Assembly: GCA_030549495.1 (NCBI GenBank)
Contig: JAUIRK010001035.1
Span: 558,001-622,000, forward strand
Reading direction: 5' to 3'
Origin: Nectonema munidae
Taxonomy: Eukaryota; Nematomorpha; Nectonematoida; Nectonematidae
DNA: 64,000 bases
Both the position numbers and the translations under genes were made by a program. Shown in pieces: positions 46,406-59,200 of this stretch (the first letter of the stretch is position 1; each line of letters begins with the position of its first letter). The notes below the pieces were generated by a model. The model was not told the DNA's origin. It saw only the letters and a list, made by a program, of their open reading frames with translations, and did no database searches.

Positions 46406-48795
46406 TTGATATTTTTGCTTATTCTTTTGGTCAAACTAATAAACATAGCATGTTGCAAAATTCAAGGCATTTACGTTGTTGTAACGACATTTACGTTCCG
46501 AAAATGCAAATCTAGACAAGAATTCCTCAGTTTGCATGTTCGGCGACCGCAGCTGTTCTTTGGTTGGGTCAGACTTTCATCACATTACCTTTCTAGCCTG
46601 ACTAATTCTTTTGCGGGAGACATAGAAATAAACGCAGGGCCAAGTCCACAAAAATTCCTCCGCTCAATTTGCAACAAATATATATACAAATAGACGTGCA
46701 GCATTAAACGTAATCATACATCGACACACTGGGTTCTTCTAAAATGCTCAAACATACTCCTCAAATCTTACAACATTAATTGGTTTTGCGCAAATCACTC
46801 CCACATATGCTCACCTTCTCAGAACTATTTTAGGAATAACCTACAACACACAGCATGTTTAACCTACCACTTTAAACCCCTCATCGAAAAATCAACAAAC
46901 CTTTTCACTCCCACAAACCCCACCATACTTCAATCACCACGCAATCTCATCCTACTACTCACCACACACAAACAAAGCATTCAAGTATATTCAAAATATT
47001 GCAAATTAACATCAACGGCATCTCAAACAAAATCACGGTGCTAACACTCCTCACTAAACAGCTTAATCCAAACCTCATCACTATCCAAGGAACCAAACTC
47101 AACCCAAACAGTAAAACCCCTCGCATTCCACATCACACACACATCAGAACCGACCGAAACAGCAATTCAACAGGCGGCGGATAAAACATAAGAACAAATT
47201 TCTTATTTTGGAAAATAAATAATTTCATCTTCTTCTCCTTTTTTCAATAAATTTAAAAAAAAAATCTTTGTATTTTTTTATATTTTCTTTTTTTTGGGTT
47301 TTAAAGGGTTAACATACATCCAAGAAAACACGAAGTATACAGAACTCACATCTGAACATAAAAACACATTCATAGAACTTCAAATATTTAAAGTTATACC
47401 AAATAACAACCCCTATCACATAGCTAACGTTTTTATATCACCCAAAAACATCCGAATTCAATAGATAATGCCCACATAACTAACTTTTTCACACACCTCT
47501 TTAACCATAAATATCTTATTCTAAGGGGCGACATCAATGCACATTCAACAGAATGGTCTTCTCCTTACACAGACAACGGAGGCAAAATTATCCAAAACCT
47601 CATAAACAACTCACACTGTATAATATAATTAACACAGGCACACACAAACCAGAATTCCAACATATAAGTTAAAAACACAATTTCAACAACCAACATCACC
47701 GGACATTACTTCTATCCCATCGCATCTACTAAACCAGCGTTATTCAAACTGTGGGTCCCGAGTCCCGACCCTTCAGTGGGTCGCGTGAAAAATAAAATGG
47801 GTAGTGACAAAAAAGAAAGGACATCAAGGGAGAGCAACGTGAAGACGACACCACTTGGGCAACTCACAATTCACTATCGTCAGACAACATTCCCATACTC
47901 ACCTCCATACACCTCAAAGACTCGAAACACCACATTCAAACCAGAAAAACTACACAAACAAAAATAGAACTATTTCGTTTAATAACACAATCAAAATGAA
48001 AGACATTGACATCGCAAATACTTTCAATAAACAGTTCACCCATACAGCACCGAAAGCTACAAACAAATCACACAGAATCATTAATAAACAACTACCAAAA
48101 ACACATACACATCACGACAATAGACACACAACAAGCCATCCACAACAGCAGCAAATCACTAGGACCAGATCAAATTGCTAACATACACATCTCGGAGTCA
48201 AGGCTATTATCTCCTTACACGGATCTTCAACACAGCTCTAAACAACAATACAATTCCACATTTACGGAAATCATCTAGTATACTACCCATCCCTAAATCA
48301 CACAAAAACAAAAACCTTAGCTCTTCCTACAAACAAATTTCTCTCTTATCACCGGTAGCCAAAACTTTAGAAAAAATCATTCGCCAGAACATAGAACCTT
48401 ACATACCTAACACCACACATCAACATGGATTTAAGAAAATGCATTCTACTACAACAGCCCTTCAATCTATTCACAACATTATTGCAGAAGGTTTCAACAA
48501 AAAGAAACCCTTCCACCGCACCATCACAACCACATTAGATCTAAGCAACGCCTTTGACACACTTGATATCCATCTTCTCATACACAAAACAAACATTAGC
48601 ACCAAATTTGCCAGATTTCTAGCTAGGTATCTACGTGGCAGAAACACTTATACAAAACATAACACTGCCCTCTCACGCTCACGCCACAAACGTACAGGGG
48701 TACCCCAAGGGAGCCGCCTCTCCCCTATATTATTCAACATTTACATGAGCGACAGCCTACTCCCACCAACAACCAAGTCAATTTTCAAGAAATAG
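46406..48795 (+). mobile_element. Jockey/CR1-like LINE with a 2A-like motif, 3' truncated
   Basis: The first frame (46,406-46,693) carries SFAGDIEINAGPSP, a 2A-like motif (consensus DxExNPGP) at the place where several LINE pol proteins start. The endonuclease begins at 46,999 (LQININGISNKITVLTLLT, TGGG), and GDINAHSTEWSSPYTDNGG follows at about 47,527-47,585. The RT lies at 48,175-48,795: LPIPKSHKNKNLSSSYKQIS, HGFKKMHSTTTALQSI, TTLDLSNAFDTLD (motif A Asp present) and GVPQGSRLSPILFNIYMS (motif B). The YxDD motif is missing, because the LINE stops where a hAT element begins. It is interrupted by an A/T-rich piece (about 47,185-47,305) and a hAT-like end (47,736). Codon use is rich in A and C, unlike the T-rich surroundings. 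Confidence 0.9.
47736..47830 (+). mobile_element. hAT (Charlie-type) end inside the LINE
   Basis: 'cagcgttattcaaactgtgg' followed by 'gtcccgagtcccgaccc' and 'cagtgggtcgcg' is the CAG.GGTTCTCAAACTGTGGGTCGCGACCC end of Charlie-like hATs. LINE-like sequence resumes by about 47,850, so only a short fragment or solo end is present. Confidence 0.6.
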
Positions 48796-51390
48796 TCAAG
48801 TTTGGTAGACAAAACTTTTGATTGAATGATTGCACAAATTCATGTTTGATAAATAACATAGGAATGTTTTTGTAAAATATTAACCATGGTTTGGAAAGTT
48901 TCAAAAAAATATATTTTGTCAAAAAGTCCCACAAAATAGCAGAACAGTTGATATTACCTTGCTGCAAAAGATATATTGAATGTGCTAAGTTCTGAAGTTG
49001 TAAAGTTGAAGTATATATTCCTGTCAAAGTATACCGTTAAAAGATTAATAAAGGAGATGTCTGATGACATGTCGGACATGGTTTTATTGATTCGGAATTC
49101 GATTTCCAACTTCTTTGCTCAGATTAATGAAACAATGGATGCTGCAAACTTATCTCAGCCTTGTGCTTACGTACACTATGTATATGACAAGAACCTGGTA
49201 GACAATTTTTTATTTTGCGAAACTCAGCAATAGAACAACTGTACGAGAAGCATTTGTCAAAGTGATCAATTTTTTACAGCACATGGTATTAAGTCGGAAT
49301 CTGTCTAAGCAAAAATCTTCAGATGTAATTGGTACCCAGTGCGCAGAGCAATAAAACCATACCCGATGAGTTGAAAATGTTTTCAATGAAGTCATTAAAA
49401 CAGTGTATTTCATTAAAGCAAATGCTTCAACTCTGGTTTGTTTTCAGATTTGAAAAACTCTTGCTGCACTCAAACGTGAGTTGGCTTTCCAAATAAAAAA
49501 TTTTCCAAGCGACACTATGGAAAGAAATCCAGCAATTTCTGGAAGGGAAACTAGACATGCATGTAGAATTTTCTGATGTCCGTTTTCGTATATTTCTATC
49601 ATTTTTAATGAACATATTTTAATATATAAATTCCTTTAGCCTTGCGCTGCAAGGAAAAGAGATCAGAGTAAATTTTAATATAAAAAATGACAGTTTTTGA
49701 AATGAAGCTTGAATAATTGCAATTTTGACAAGAAAAACTTTGCTCGATACAAAAATTTGGAAAATACTATCAATTTATCAAAAACCCGTTTATAATCTCG
49801 ATTAGTAATCTGGCCTCAGAAGATTTAATCCAAAAACAGTTTATTGATTTGGTTAATGATTGAGGAGGTGCAAAACATGTTTTTCTGAAATATCTCATAG
49901 CGAACATCCTATGCTGATGTTTGAAAGATTGCTCTAAAAGCTGATTCGATTTGCCACTACATATGAATGTGAGCAAGCGTTTTCCATACTACTTCATAAA
50001 AATTAATAAATTAGCTATATTGAAACCAAATCTCGAAACAGATTGGAAGTGAGTAATGATATAAAAGTTGCATTGGCCAAAACAGCTAAATTTAGACAAA
50101 CCGGTTTAGAGAAAGCAGATCGCATTGAGATTTGGATTATTCAGACAATTTTTGAATAAACAATTGTATCAATTTCTTAGTACAGTACTTTATATGTTGA
50201 TTTATTTTTTTTAAATGAGAACGCGAGCTTTTAAAAAATTATAGTTAGACGGCAACGCCGAAAATTTTTAGAAAGTTTGTGAACAACTTTTCAATCTCAA
50301 CAAGGGAAAAATCATTCATGTATGATAGATCACTACTCATCAGATGTAATTAAGTCTCTATCCCTCCTTATTGCCATTTACCAGTTATTGAAACGGATGG
50401 TCATAGTCTACCCGTATTGTCTATACTCTATAAGATATGCTATACTCTAACCAAGTAGAGGTTTTATACCATGACTAAAAATGATCTCTTATGTATATCT
50501 TTAGGGAGCTGAATTTTGGTTGAACTGATTTTATATTGGGTGTTCGAAGGTTAAACATGTCTTTGCCTTCTAAAGACTATATGGAAAGGATTATATTAGC
50601 GGACTCATTGGTAATATAGTCAAACCTCATTTATCTGACAGCAGATTATTCGACAACCCCCACTATCCGATGCCATATTGATTTCGAGCTAAAAGATATT
50701 TTTCAGCCTCTCATCCCACTAATTGTCAACAAGCTTCGTTCATATCATTGGTTAGGTGAATTTATTACTCTGTTTTGAAATGCATTGTTACTTAAAATGA
50801 AATTTTAAAATTTTCAGCAACGAAATGTTACCAAGTTTGATTAGTAACACAGAAAAACAAAAAATCATCTTATATAATCTTCATATTCTACCTACATATA
50901 TATTCAGTCAGTAAAATTTTGAAAATATTTATTTAGGATATGGGTCTATGAAGTGACAGGTATGTATGTAGCCGTTAATTTAAATTTAGCCATTTTAAAT
51001 AGAAATTGAAGGTTTAAAATTTATCTACAAACTTTAAATTTATATAAATTAGCTATTCCAATCCCTAAGTTATAACTATAAATTAACTGAAATTTTTTGT
51101 ACTAAGTTAAAGTTAACTAAAATTTTAAGTAAAGTGCAAAAACGTTGCTAACTATTCTAAGAAATCTTGATAAAAAAACTAAAACATTAAATAAAATGAA
51201 TATTTAAAGATTAAGATGCTATATATTATTATTTGCAAAACTGATCATGTGGAGGGGGCAAAACTGATTTTAATAGGGTCGGGAATATAAGAAAGTGTAT
51301 ACATTTATATATTTCAAAGGAGTTTCAGATGAGCAAAATAAATCCCAGGGGGCAAAACTCCCTTGCCCCCTCCCCTTGTCGACGGGCTTG
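48796..51390 (+). mobile_element. hAT element, copy A (decayed autonomous type)
   Basis: The + strand has TVKRLIKEMSDDMSDMVLL (48,976 onward), then NETMDAANLSQPCAYVHYVY (the DEST-D-S..AQL..FVRYV block, with the first catalytic region degenerate) and FLFCET. At 50,033-50,100 RLEVSNDIKVALAKTAKF gives the C-terminal dimerisation motif (NR.E...D.R.ALS). This is the ZBED5/SCAND3-like branch of hAT-Charlie transposases. Many stops and frame changes separate the blocks. The sequence matches 60,240-62,290 in reverse complement, from the 5' flank of the coding part to the G/C-rich end (about 51,350-51,385). It carries an extra insert at 50,470-50,835. Confidence 0.75.
50470..50835. mobile_element. Insert in hAT copy A with a pogo/Tigger-like end
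   Basis: The sister copy (60,785-60,850) runs through this point with only about 30 bp, whereas here about 360 bp stand between the shared 'ggttttata' and 'ttagtaacacagaaaaac'. Inside, 'agtcaaacctcatttatctg' then 'acagcagattattcgacaac' resembles the CAGTCAAACCTCGATTATCCG end of pogo/Tigger elements. Confidence 0.5.
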
Positions 51391-52018
51391 GTTACAGTAA
51401 TTAATAAGGCTAAACATTTTAAGCTTTAAATTATAGAGTTCTTATATAGTTATGTGCTATAAAAAGTATTCGCCTCGCTCAAAAATGCATGGACTCTTAT
51501 TCAAATGACTGCAGCCACGTAGCCAGCTGTGAGGCACTTGGAGCCGGGCCCCTCCATCTAAGTTATGGGCCCCACCATCAAAAAATTGAAATTTACAAAT
51601 TAAAATGAAATAATGAATTAACTTTTGACTATGGGCTTATACTAAGAATATAAGGCAAATAAAACCAAACTATAGAAAAATTATTGATATCATTGACTGT
51701 AACGATCAAACTTAACTTTGTTAGAATGAATCTTCTACCTGTAATAAGAAAGCAGATTTACAATAAAATTTTTTCTTTGCTATGAGAAACGAAGATAAGA
51801 AATATTAACCATGATAAAATCCAAAAACTTAACAAAGAATAGGACACAAGTAAAGAAAGGAGCTTATAAACACAAAGAGAAGAGTTGTGATGTTTTAATT
51901 TCAGACAAAGCCAGTAGGTAAGCATGTAAATTAGTGCCCCATTTGGCCTCTCCAAATATAAATTTCTGGCTAAGTTACTGAATGACTGGCTACATTACTG
52001 CCTCTGATCAGATATAGC

Positions 52019-52020
<2 letters not shown>
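51391..52020. other. Spacer with a G/C-rich transposon-like patch
   Basis: At 51,515-51,580 'gccagctgtgaggcacttgg' and 'agccgggcccctccatctaa' look like a DNA-transposon end without an identified partner. No gene is seen. Confidence 0.4.
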
Positions 52021-52850
<830 letters not shown>

Positions 52851-53233
52851 CAATTTATATATATAGCTCAAAAATTTGATATAGCTTAAATTTGCATTAT
52901 TATAACAAAGAAGTGGACGTTAATGAAAAGAAATAGATTTTAAATATTCATTCTAAGACTTAACTTTAAAACAAGAAAAGTAATATCGAAAATCCCCTCA
53001 GAAGACAAACAAGTCTAATAAATACTATTAAAAAGATATATAATTCAGGAAATTGAAAATTATTGCGGAGGGGAGGGGAGGTTTTTCGCCCCCTCCCATT
53101 GATGCAAAAAACAAAGAGTGATAAAATAGAACAGTTTTCAATATAGCATTGAATTATATATTTATTTAAAATATGTATATTAAATTTTACTATACACTTA
53201 AAAAAGAAAATTTGGAGTATTTTATACTCCTTC

Positions 53234-56200
53234 TCAGTCGTATATGTCATCTGGGTCTGCGTAATTGTTGTTGGCGAGTGTGCAAGGATGTGATGAATGC
53301 TGGGATGAGATTGCTTCGCATTGCAAGGCCTGGAAATTTTCGCTTCCCTCCTGATCTGAAGCTTTGGGAAGGAGAGGAGAAAAAACGTGAGATTGCACCA
53401 TGGTTGCTTGTTGGAACTGGATCCAGTCTTGTTGCTGAAGAGCTGCCTGCTCGCTTCTCGCCTAAACAAACACGACATGGGGTTAGCGTGCGTGTACTAC
53501 TCCAATATCCTCTTTCCCTAGCTAGGCCAAGATCATACAGATAGAAGAAATTTTCGTTCACTCAATCTCTGCTCTGACTTAAATCAACTGCAGATTCAGG
53601 ATGGAATATCCTATAACCTTATAAATGCAATTCTACTAGCTTTACTCGTTCGCCTTTAATAGACTATATTTGAATTGATAAGTAACATTTTTGTATTTTA
53701 AGGAATAGACATACCTCTATTTTAGAAGTCGTCTGTTTTGAAAAACTAAATAACCGAGCCAACATGAGAATTTAACTTGGAAGTTAGATCACTAAGCCAA
53801 AAACTTAAGAAAATCTTAGAAAGTGTAAAATCGCCATCTTCCTCTTTTTCAGGACAGCCTAAAAATTTAGCGCTTGTTCTGCCATAATTTAGCGAATTTC
53901 TTTCTCTTCTACTCAGAAATACAACTAAATCCCGTTTCTCGAAATTAATGGGCCAAACTAAAAACTTCGACACAAGGAAATTTCGAGATATTCGAAGTTC
54001 CAAAATTTTACTCGAATTTGTTCATTTTTACTCAAAATTATTGTTCAAACTTAGATTTTTTGACTAAAGTTTTCAAAAATATTTGTAATTAGTTTTATTT
54101 AATTGAAATTAGTGATGGGATGATAGCGACATTTTGTAAGATTTTAATTTTTTCATTTTGACTCATAAAACATTAAAAATATTGCTTTTATGCCTGGCAC
54201 GCGGCAATATTTTGATACCTTTAATCAAATGTGGCCAAAATAGATCCATTTTTAAATATTAGTATCTCAATAACTATTTTTTGTTTATAAAAATTGCCCC
54301 CTTACAATACACTTTGAAATCCTTTCTTTCAAATGAAAAAAAAACAAAACTAAAATATCTTTTTTAACTTTCTTGCAATTTACAATCTGGATCTTGAGAT
54401 AGAAAGAAGAATCCCATCAATGCAAAATAATTTTGAATGCTCTTTTTTAAACTGCTGCATATTTCAATTATTTATTTTTTCAACTACATAAATATTTTTG
54501 ACGTATTTTGTTAAAGGCATTTTTTTTCTGTTCTCATGCCGTTATTAAAAAATAAATATAGAAATATATACAATATACACGGCGCATTCACATATTAGTT
54601 TAGAAACTTACGTAATCTCTAGTGCTAAAAATTTTGGCCAATAAAACATGGGCTTTTTCCAACACTGTCCGCTCATGGAAAGCATCGATAGTGGTCGTTA
54701 TGGAGAGATGGGTGATTGATTATAGATAAGTGGTCGTTAAATCAGGTTTAACTGTATTTTAATTTATTAAATGTACTGTAAAATGGTATTGGTTATTCAT
54801 AATTGTATTCGTGAATATTAGCTCGTTATCGGCCAGAATAAGCAGACGAAATCTAATGTAAAGCAGAAGATTTGTATTAAAAAGCATTTATAAAAGCAGA
54901 CGATTCATATTTTTGTAAAGTCGACATATGTCGACTGTGGTCGATAGCCGGTTAAGAAAAAAATAATTCGCTTCGCATCGTCCATGACTAGACTACATAC
55001 TTGAAACATCTACTACTTCAATTATACTCGTATATGTGCCTTTAAGTTCGAGAGAATTTTGTATTTACCTTTATCTATTCAATCAGTAATGCGTGTTTTA
55101 TTTACTTTATCAAATTGAAAAACAGCGCTTTTTTGTGTAACTGAAAACAAGCGTTTGTATTGGTGTTTCCATCCCAGCTTATTTCATTTTGTTCATTATA
55201 TCAATAATAATAATTATAATGTTGAAGTAGCATGTAGACTTTCTAGATGGTTAAAATTGAAGAATAATTGAAGAAAATAGTGATAAACCTGTTGCAATTT
55301 TGCCTCGTGATGTTGGATTAATTTCGAAAGAAGAAGGTTTTGATGATGGAAAACTTGGGTTAAACAAAAGACTGAAAGAGTTTTGTGAAAAATTTAAAGT
55401 TGAGAGCGAAGAAGTGGTACAAAGATAAAACAAAGGAGCAAATATTATGTATTACGTGTGTAATTTATCTAATTTGATTGAAGAATCTTCACCTCAACGC
55501 TTAAACTACAAACACACAAAAGGAATTGCTTTGTTTGTCTTCCTACGAAGTTTTTAAATGTTCTTTTTATGAAGAACAAATATGCAAAGGAGGATAAAAA
55601 AATTGCTATACATACATGATTATAAATAGGAAATACACGACTTGTTTCCTTATCCTTTCTTTTTGTAACTTCTCCACGCTCCGTCTCTCTCTGCCTATTA
55701 CCCATACTGCCTCACAGATGAGTTATTCAATATGGAAGCTCTCCTGCAAGAAGTCTCTCGTGCGATAGAAGATATAAAGAAAGACATCAAGAAGAAATCC
55801 AAGACTCCTGTAGCTCCTGAGGTAATTGTTCGAACTCCTCCAGTCCCACCTACTATGGAGTCTAAGTTAGCCACTCTGGGCTATACTCCTTCGGGCATGA
55901 CCCATTCTGAGTTATTATACCAGACAACGCCGTTAGCGTTAGCTGCCAGGCGCATCCAAACTTTCCAAACTGCTGTTCCTGTGCACCTACGCAATCCTAA
56001 GGACAACATGATTTGGACTTCTCGATCTCCATAGCTCAACTCCTGTGACTTTGATGAACTTTCCCGTTTAAACGGTATGAAAATGTCATGGCAGGTCTAG
56101 CCACCCAATCTATTTCGGATATCGCTGCCCGACAATACGGAAATACCGAAATGTCGATTTCTTTGCTTCCTACCATTCAAAAGGTAGAACCCTTTCGGCC

Positions 56201-59200
56201 CAAAAAGCCTTACAAAAAAGAAACGGCAACAAAGGGCCGTCAAGGCCAAAGCAAGAATTAGGCAGCACAAGGCACTGGAGGGTATCACATCTGATATCCT
56301 AAATATTGAAAATCTGCCTCCAGTTGCCCCATCTACATCAAGATTTTCAAGTGTCAGCGTTTCCCTGAACGATGGACCTTCTTTGGATCAGATCGATGAA
56401 GCCCTAACTTAGACCCGCCTTTTTTGGGATGAATATTGTTATGGGCTATCACACCCTTAGTTCAATAAGAGATTACAGGTCAAGTGCACCGGATTTGAAG
56501 GTACCTTTCATATCCAACATTATGACTTTGTTTTGAAGAAATACGCAGCATGTTAAATTTTGCTGACAATAGTCTGATAAGCTGTTAGAAGTTGGCTTCC
56601 GATAGAGCTTTCAAAGTGCGACCTGTTTTACAACACTTCAACATCTCTTTTTAATTAGCTTTGTCTCCTACCAAGTATCAGGCAATAGATGAACACATGA
56701 TAAACTAAAAAGGTAGAAATATTATGAAGCAGTACGTACAAGGTAAGCCAATCAACTGGGGATTCAAAATGTTGTGCAGATGTGACTCGAAAACAAGATA
56801 CTTATTCGAGTGTGATTTGTACACTGGAAGAAAGCTTCAACAGGTTGAAAGCGGATTAGGAGAATCTGTTGTATTACAACTTACCGAAAAAATATAAGGA
56901 CTCTGGTGTCAGGTGATAGTTGACAATATTTTTAACAGTTCATCTCTGCAAATAAAACTTCTTAAAAATGAAATTTATAGCTTAGAGACTTTAAGACCCA
57001 ATCATAAACTCCTACCTAAAGATAATAAACTTGATAGAAAAATAAAAAAGGAAACGTTGTATGTCTAACTTCCAACAATCTATTTTATGTGAAATGGATG
57101 GATAGCAGAATGGTTCATATGCTCTCAAATTTTCTATCAGCTTACCCTTTGCAAGAAATATATAGACGAAAGAAAAATCAAAAAGCGAAAGAAACTATTC
57201 AATGTCCAAATGTTGTAAAGCATTACAATCCACATATGGGTGGAGTTGACATTATGGATCAAAAAAGGTTACTTATCAGTATGATCATAAGTCGAAATCT
57301 AAATACTACTTGAGAGTAGTATTTTATCTTATTGATATAGCGATTAACAATTCGTACAGCGTTTATTCAATTATGGCACAAACATCAAACTTTGATCTTG
57401 GAAAACTGGATGATAAATCATTACGAAGGCTTGTTGCTAAACAGTTGATAGGATACTAAAACAGAAAACGTGTCATACTTTTATTTTCAATTTCGAAGAA
57501 CAAAAAATGTCTCAGAGCATCTTTTTCACTTCCAACAGTCGGTCATGAAATGGAAAAAGTAAAAGAAAGACAAAAATGTAAATTATGTACGAGGAAAAAA
57601 ATACAAAATAGAACAAACAATAAATGCGTGGAATGCAAAATCTTTCTTTGTTACACAAGCGAAAAAAATTGTTTTAAAGAATATCATGATGTGTAATTAC
57701 ATATTTATGAAATAAATTTGTTTTCTTCCAGACGCTTAGTGGTACATATATGTACCATATAAATAAAAAAAATAAAAATAATGTTTTTATATCATATTTT
57801 GGATGTTTAAGACACAATTAGTTAAGTTCTTCAAGGGGTTAAGGATACCCTTGTGAAAGTATTCGGCATAGAATTCGAAAAGACATTAACTTTCCCAACA
57901 ACAGAATCGCTTACTCCCGAATTGTTTATTAAGTTGATGAAAGACAAAAGTTTTGCAGATAGTATGCAATCAACTTCCAAGATCGCAAAGACAAAGTTCT
58001 CAGAAGAATCTTCAATCTGGAGATGTCCGACTGACCTAGTAAATAAAAAGGCTCAAACGATCCTACGTTACGGTTATTCACTAATAATAATCATTTCCCA
58101 TGAAAGATTTTCATCCTTCTTAAACTTCCTCGCTCCTCCTAAGGAACAAAGAGGTTTCATCCATAAACAGGTAATCTCTAAGCTGCTAAAAAAGAAGTTT
58201 ATCAGAGAAAGCAAGAACGCAAAGATAATCATCTCACGAAGCTTTGTTTATGTAGATAGTGCAATAGTTGGCTTAAATTGATCACTTAGATTAATATTAA
58301 TTGAGACGCGTTTGCTATCTTCCGTCATCCCTTGCAAGAAAATTAACGATACTTGCAAGGTTATTAACGATAATCGCCTGCTATCTCCTGATTGCTCGAA
58401 CAAATAGATAGATGAAGCTCGCCTCCACTTACTTTAAAAAAATATAAATCCAATGAATTTTCAATAATTGAATCTTAGTGTGAAAATGTTGCCTTTCAGA
58501 AATATCAATCGGCGCGGCTATTTTTTCAGAAGCCCATTTTTAATAGTGGCGAAGATCTTCTACAACAGATGCACAGAATCTATTTTGTTACATGCTCTAA
58601 AGACTTTGAATCAATAAAATAACTTTAAGGGGTTGTTTCTTCAAAAATTTGTCTCGCCAATTTTATTATTATACTATCGGCCCTGAAAAGCAGTACATTT
58701 TTAAATGAGGTCCTTTCACACAAAAGTTTGTCCAAAAACAATTGGATGAAACTTAGTAGTTTGTAAAACAAAATATATATATTTAAAATTATATTCTGTG
58801 ACGATGCATGACAATTCGTGGAATACAACAATTGCGTGAATCTTTGATGTACAATTCGTTCAAAATTTCCACAATTTATTTGAGTTTGTGTTAGAATATT
58901 AATGGTAGAGCTAGCGTTAGACTTTTCAAAATCAACTTTAGAGTTCGTGTTAGAATTAGTTAGGGTAGAGGTGTTGTAAATGAAAGACATGTTCCACGGA
59001 TTGTCACTCACATCCACCAATTTTATGATTCACCCAACTGTCTTTCCAATCTGCATGCATCTTAGAACATATGAGCGGTCGCTTCTGTAAATCACAATTT
59101 AAGAATAATGAGAACATAGGATATAGAGATTTAGGCAATCTGATTGTAATCTTTTTTTAGTTTTAAGCTCCTCCTAAAATTCGCTTCTTATTACTATAAG

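Noticed and set aside
53173-53561. Three overlapping frames of 104-170 codons around the Dr1 last exon
   Set aside because: The real coding phase is the one that joins the 59,655 exon in phase and ends NNNYADPDDIYD. The others are shadows of this G+C-richer exon.
58625-59020. 131-codon minus-strand frame in the Dr1 intron
   Set aside because: It is on the Dr1 strand, but Dr1 continues in phase directly from 59,655 to 53,461, and the peptide is low-complexity Ser/Asn/Thr-rich.
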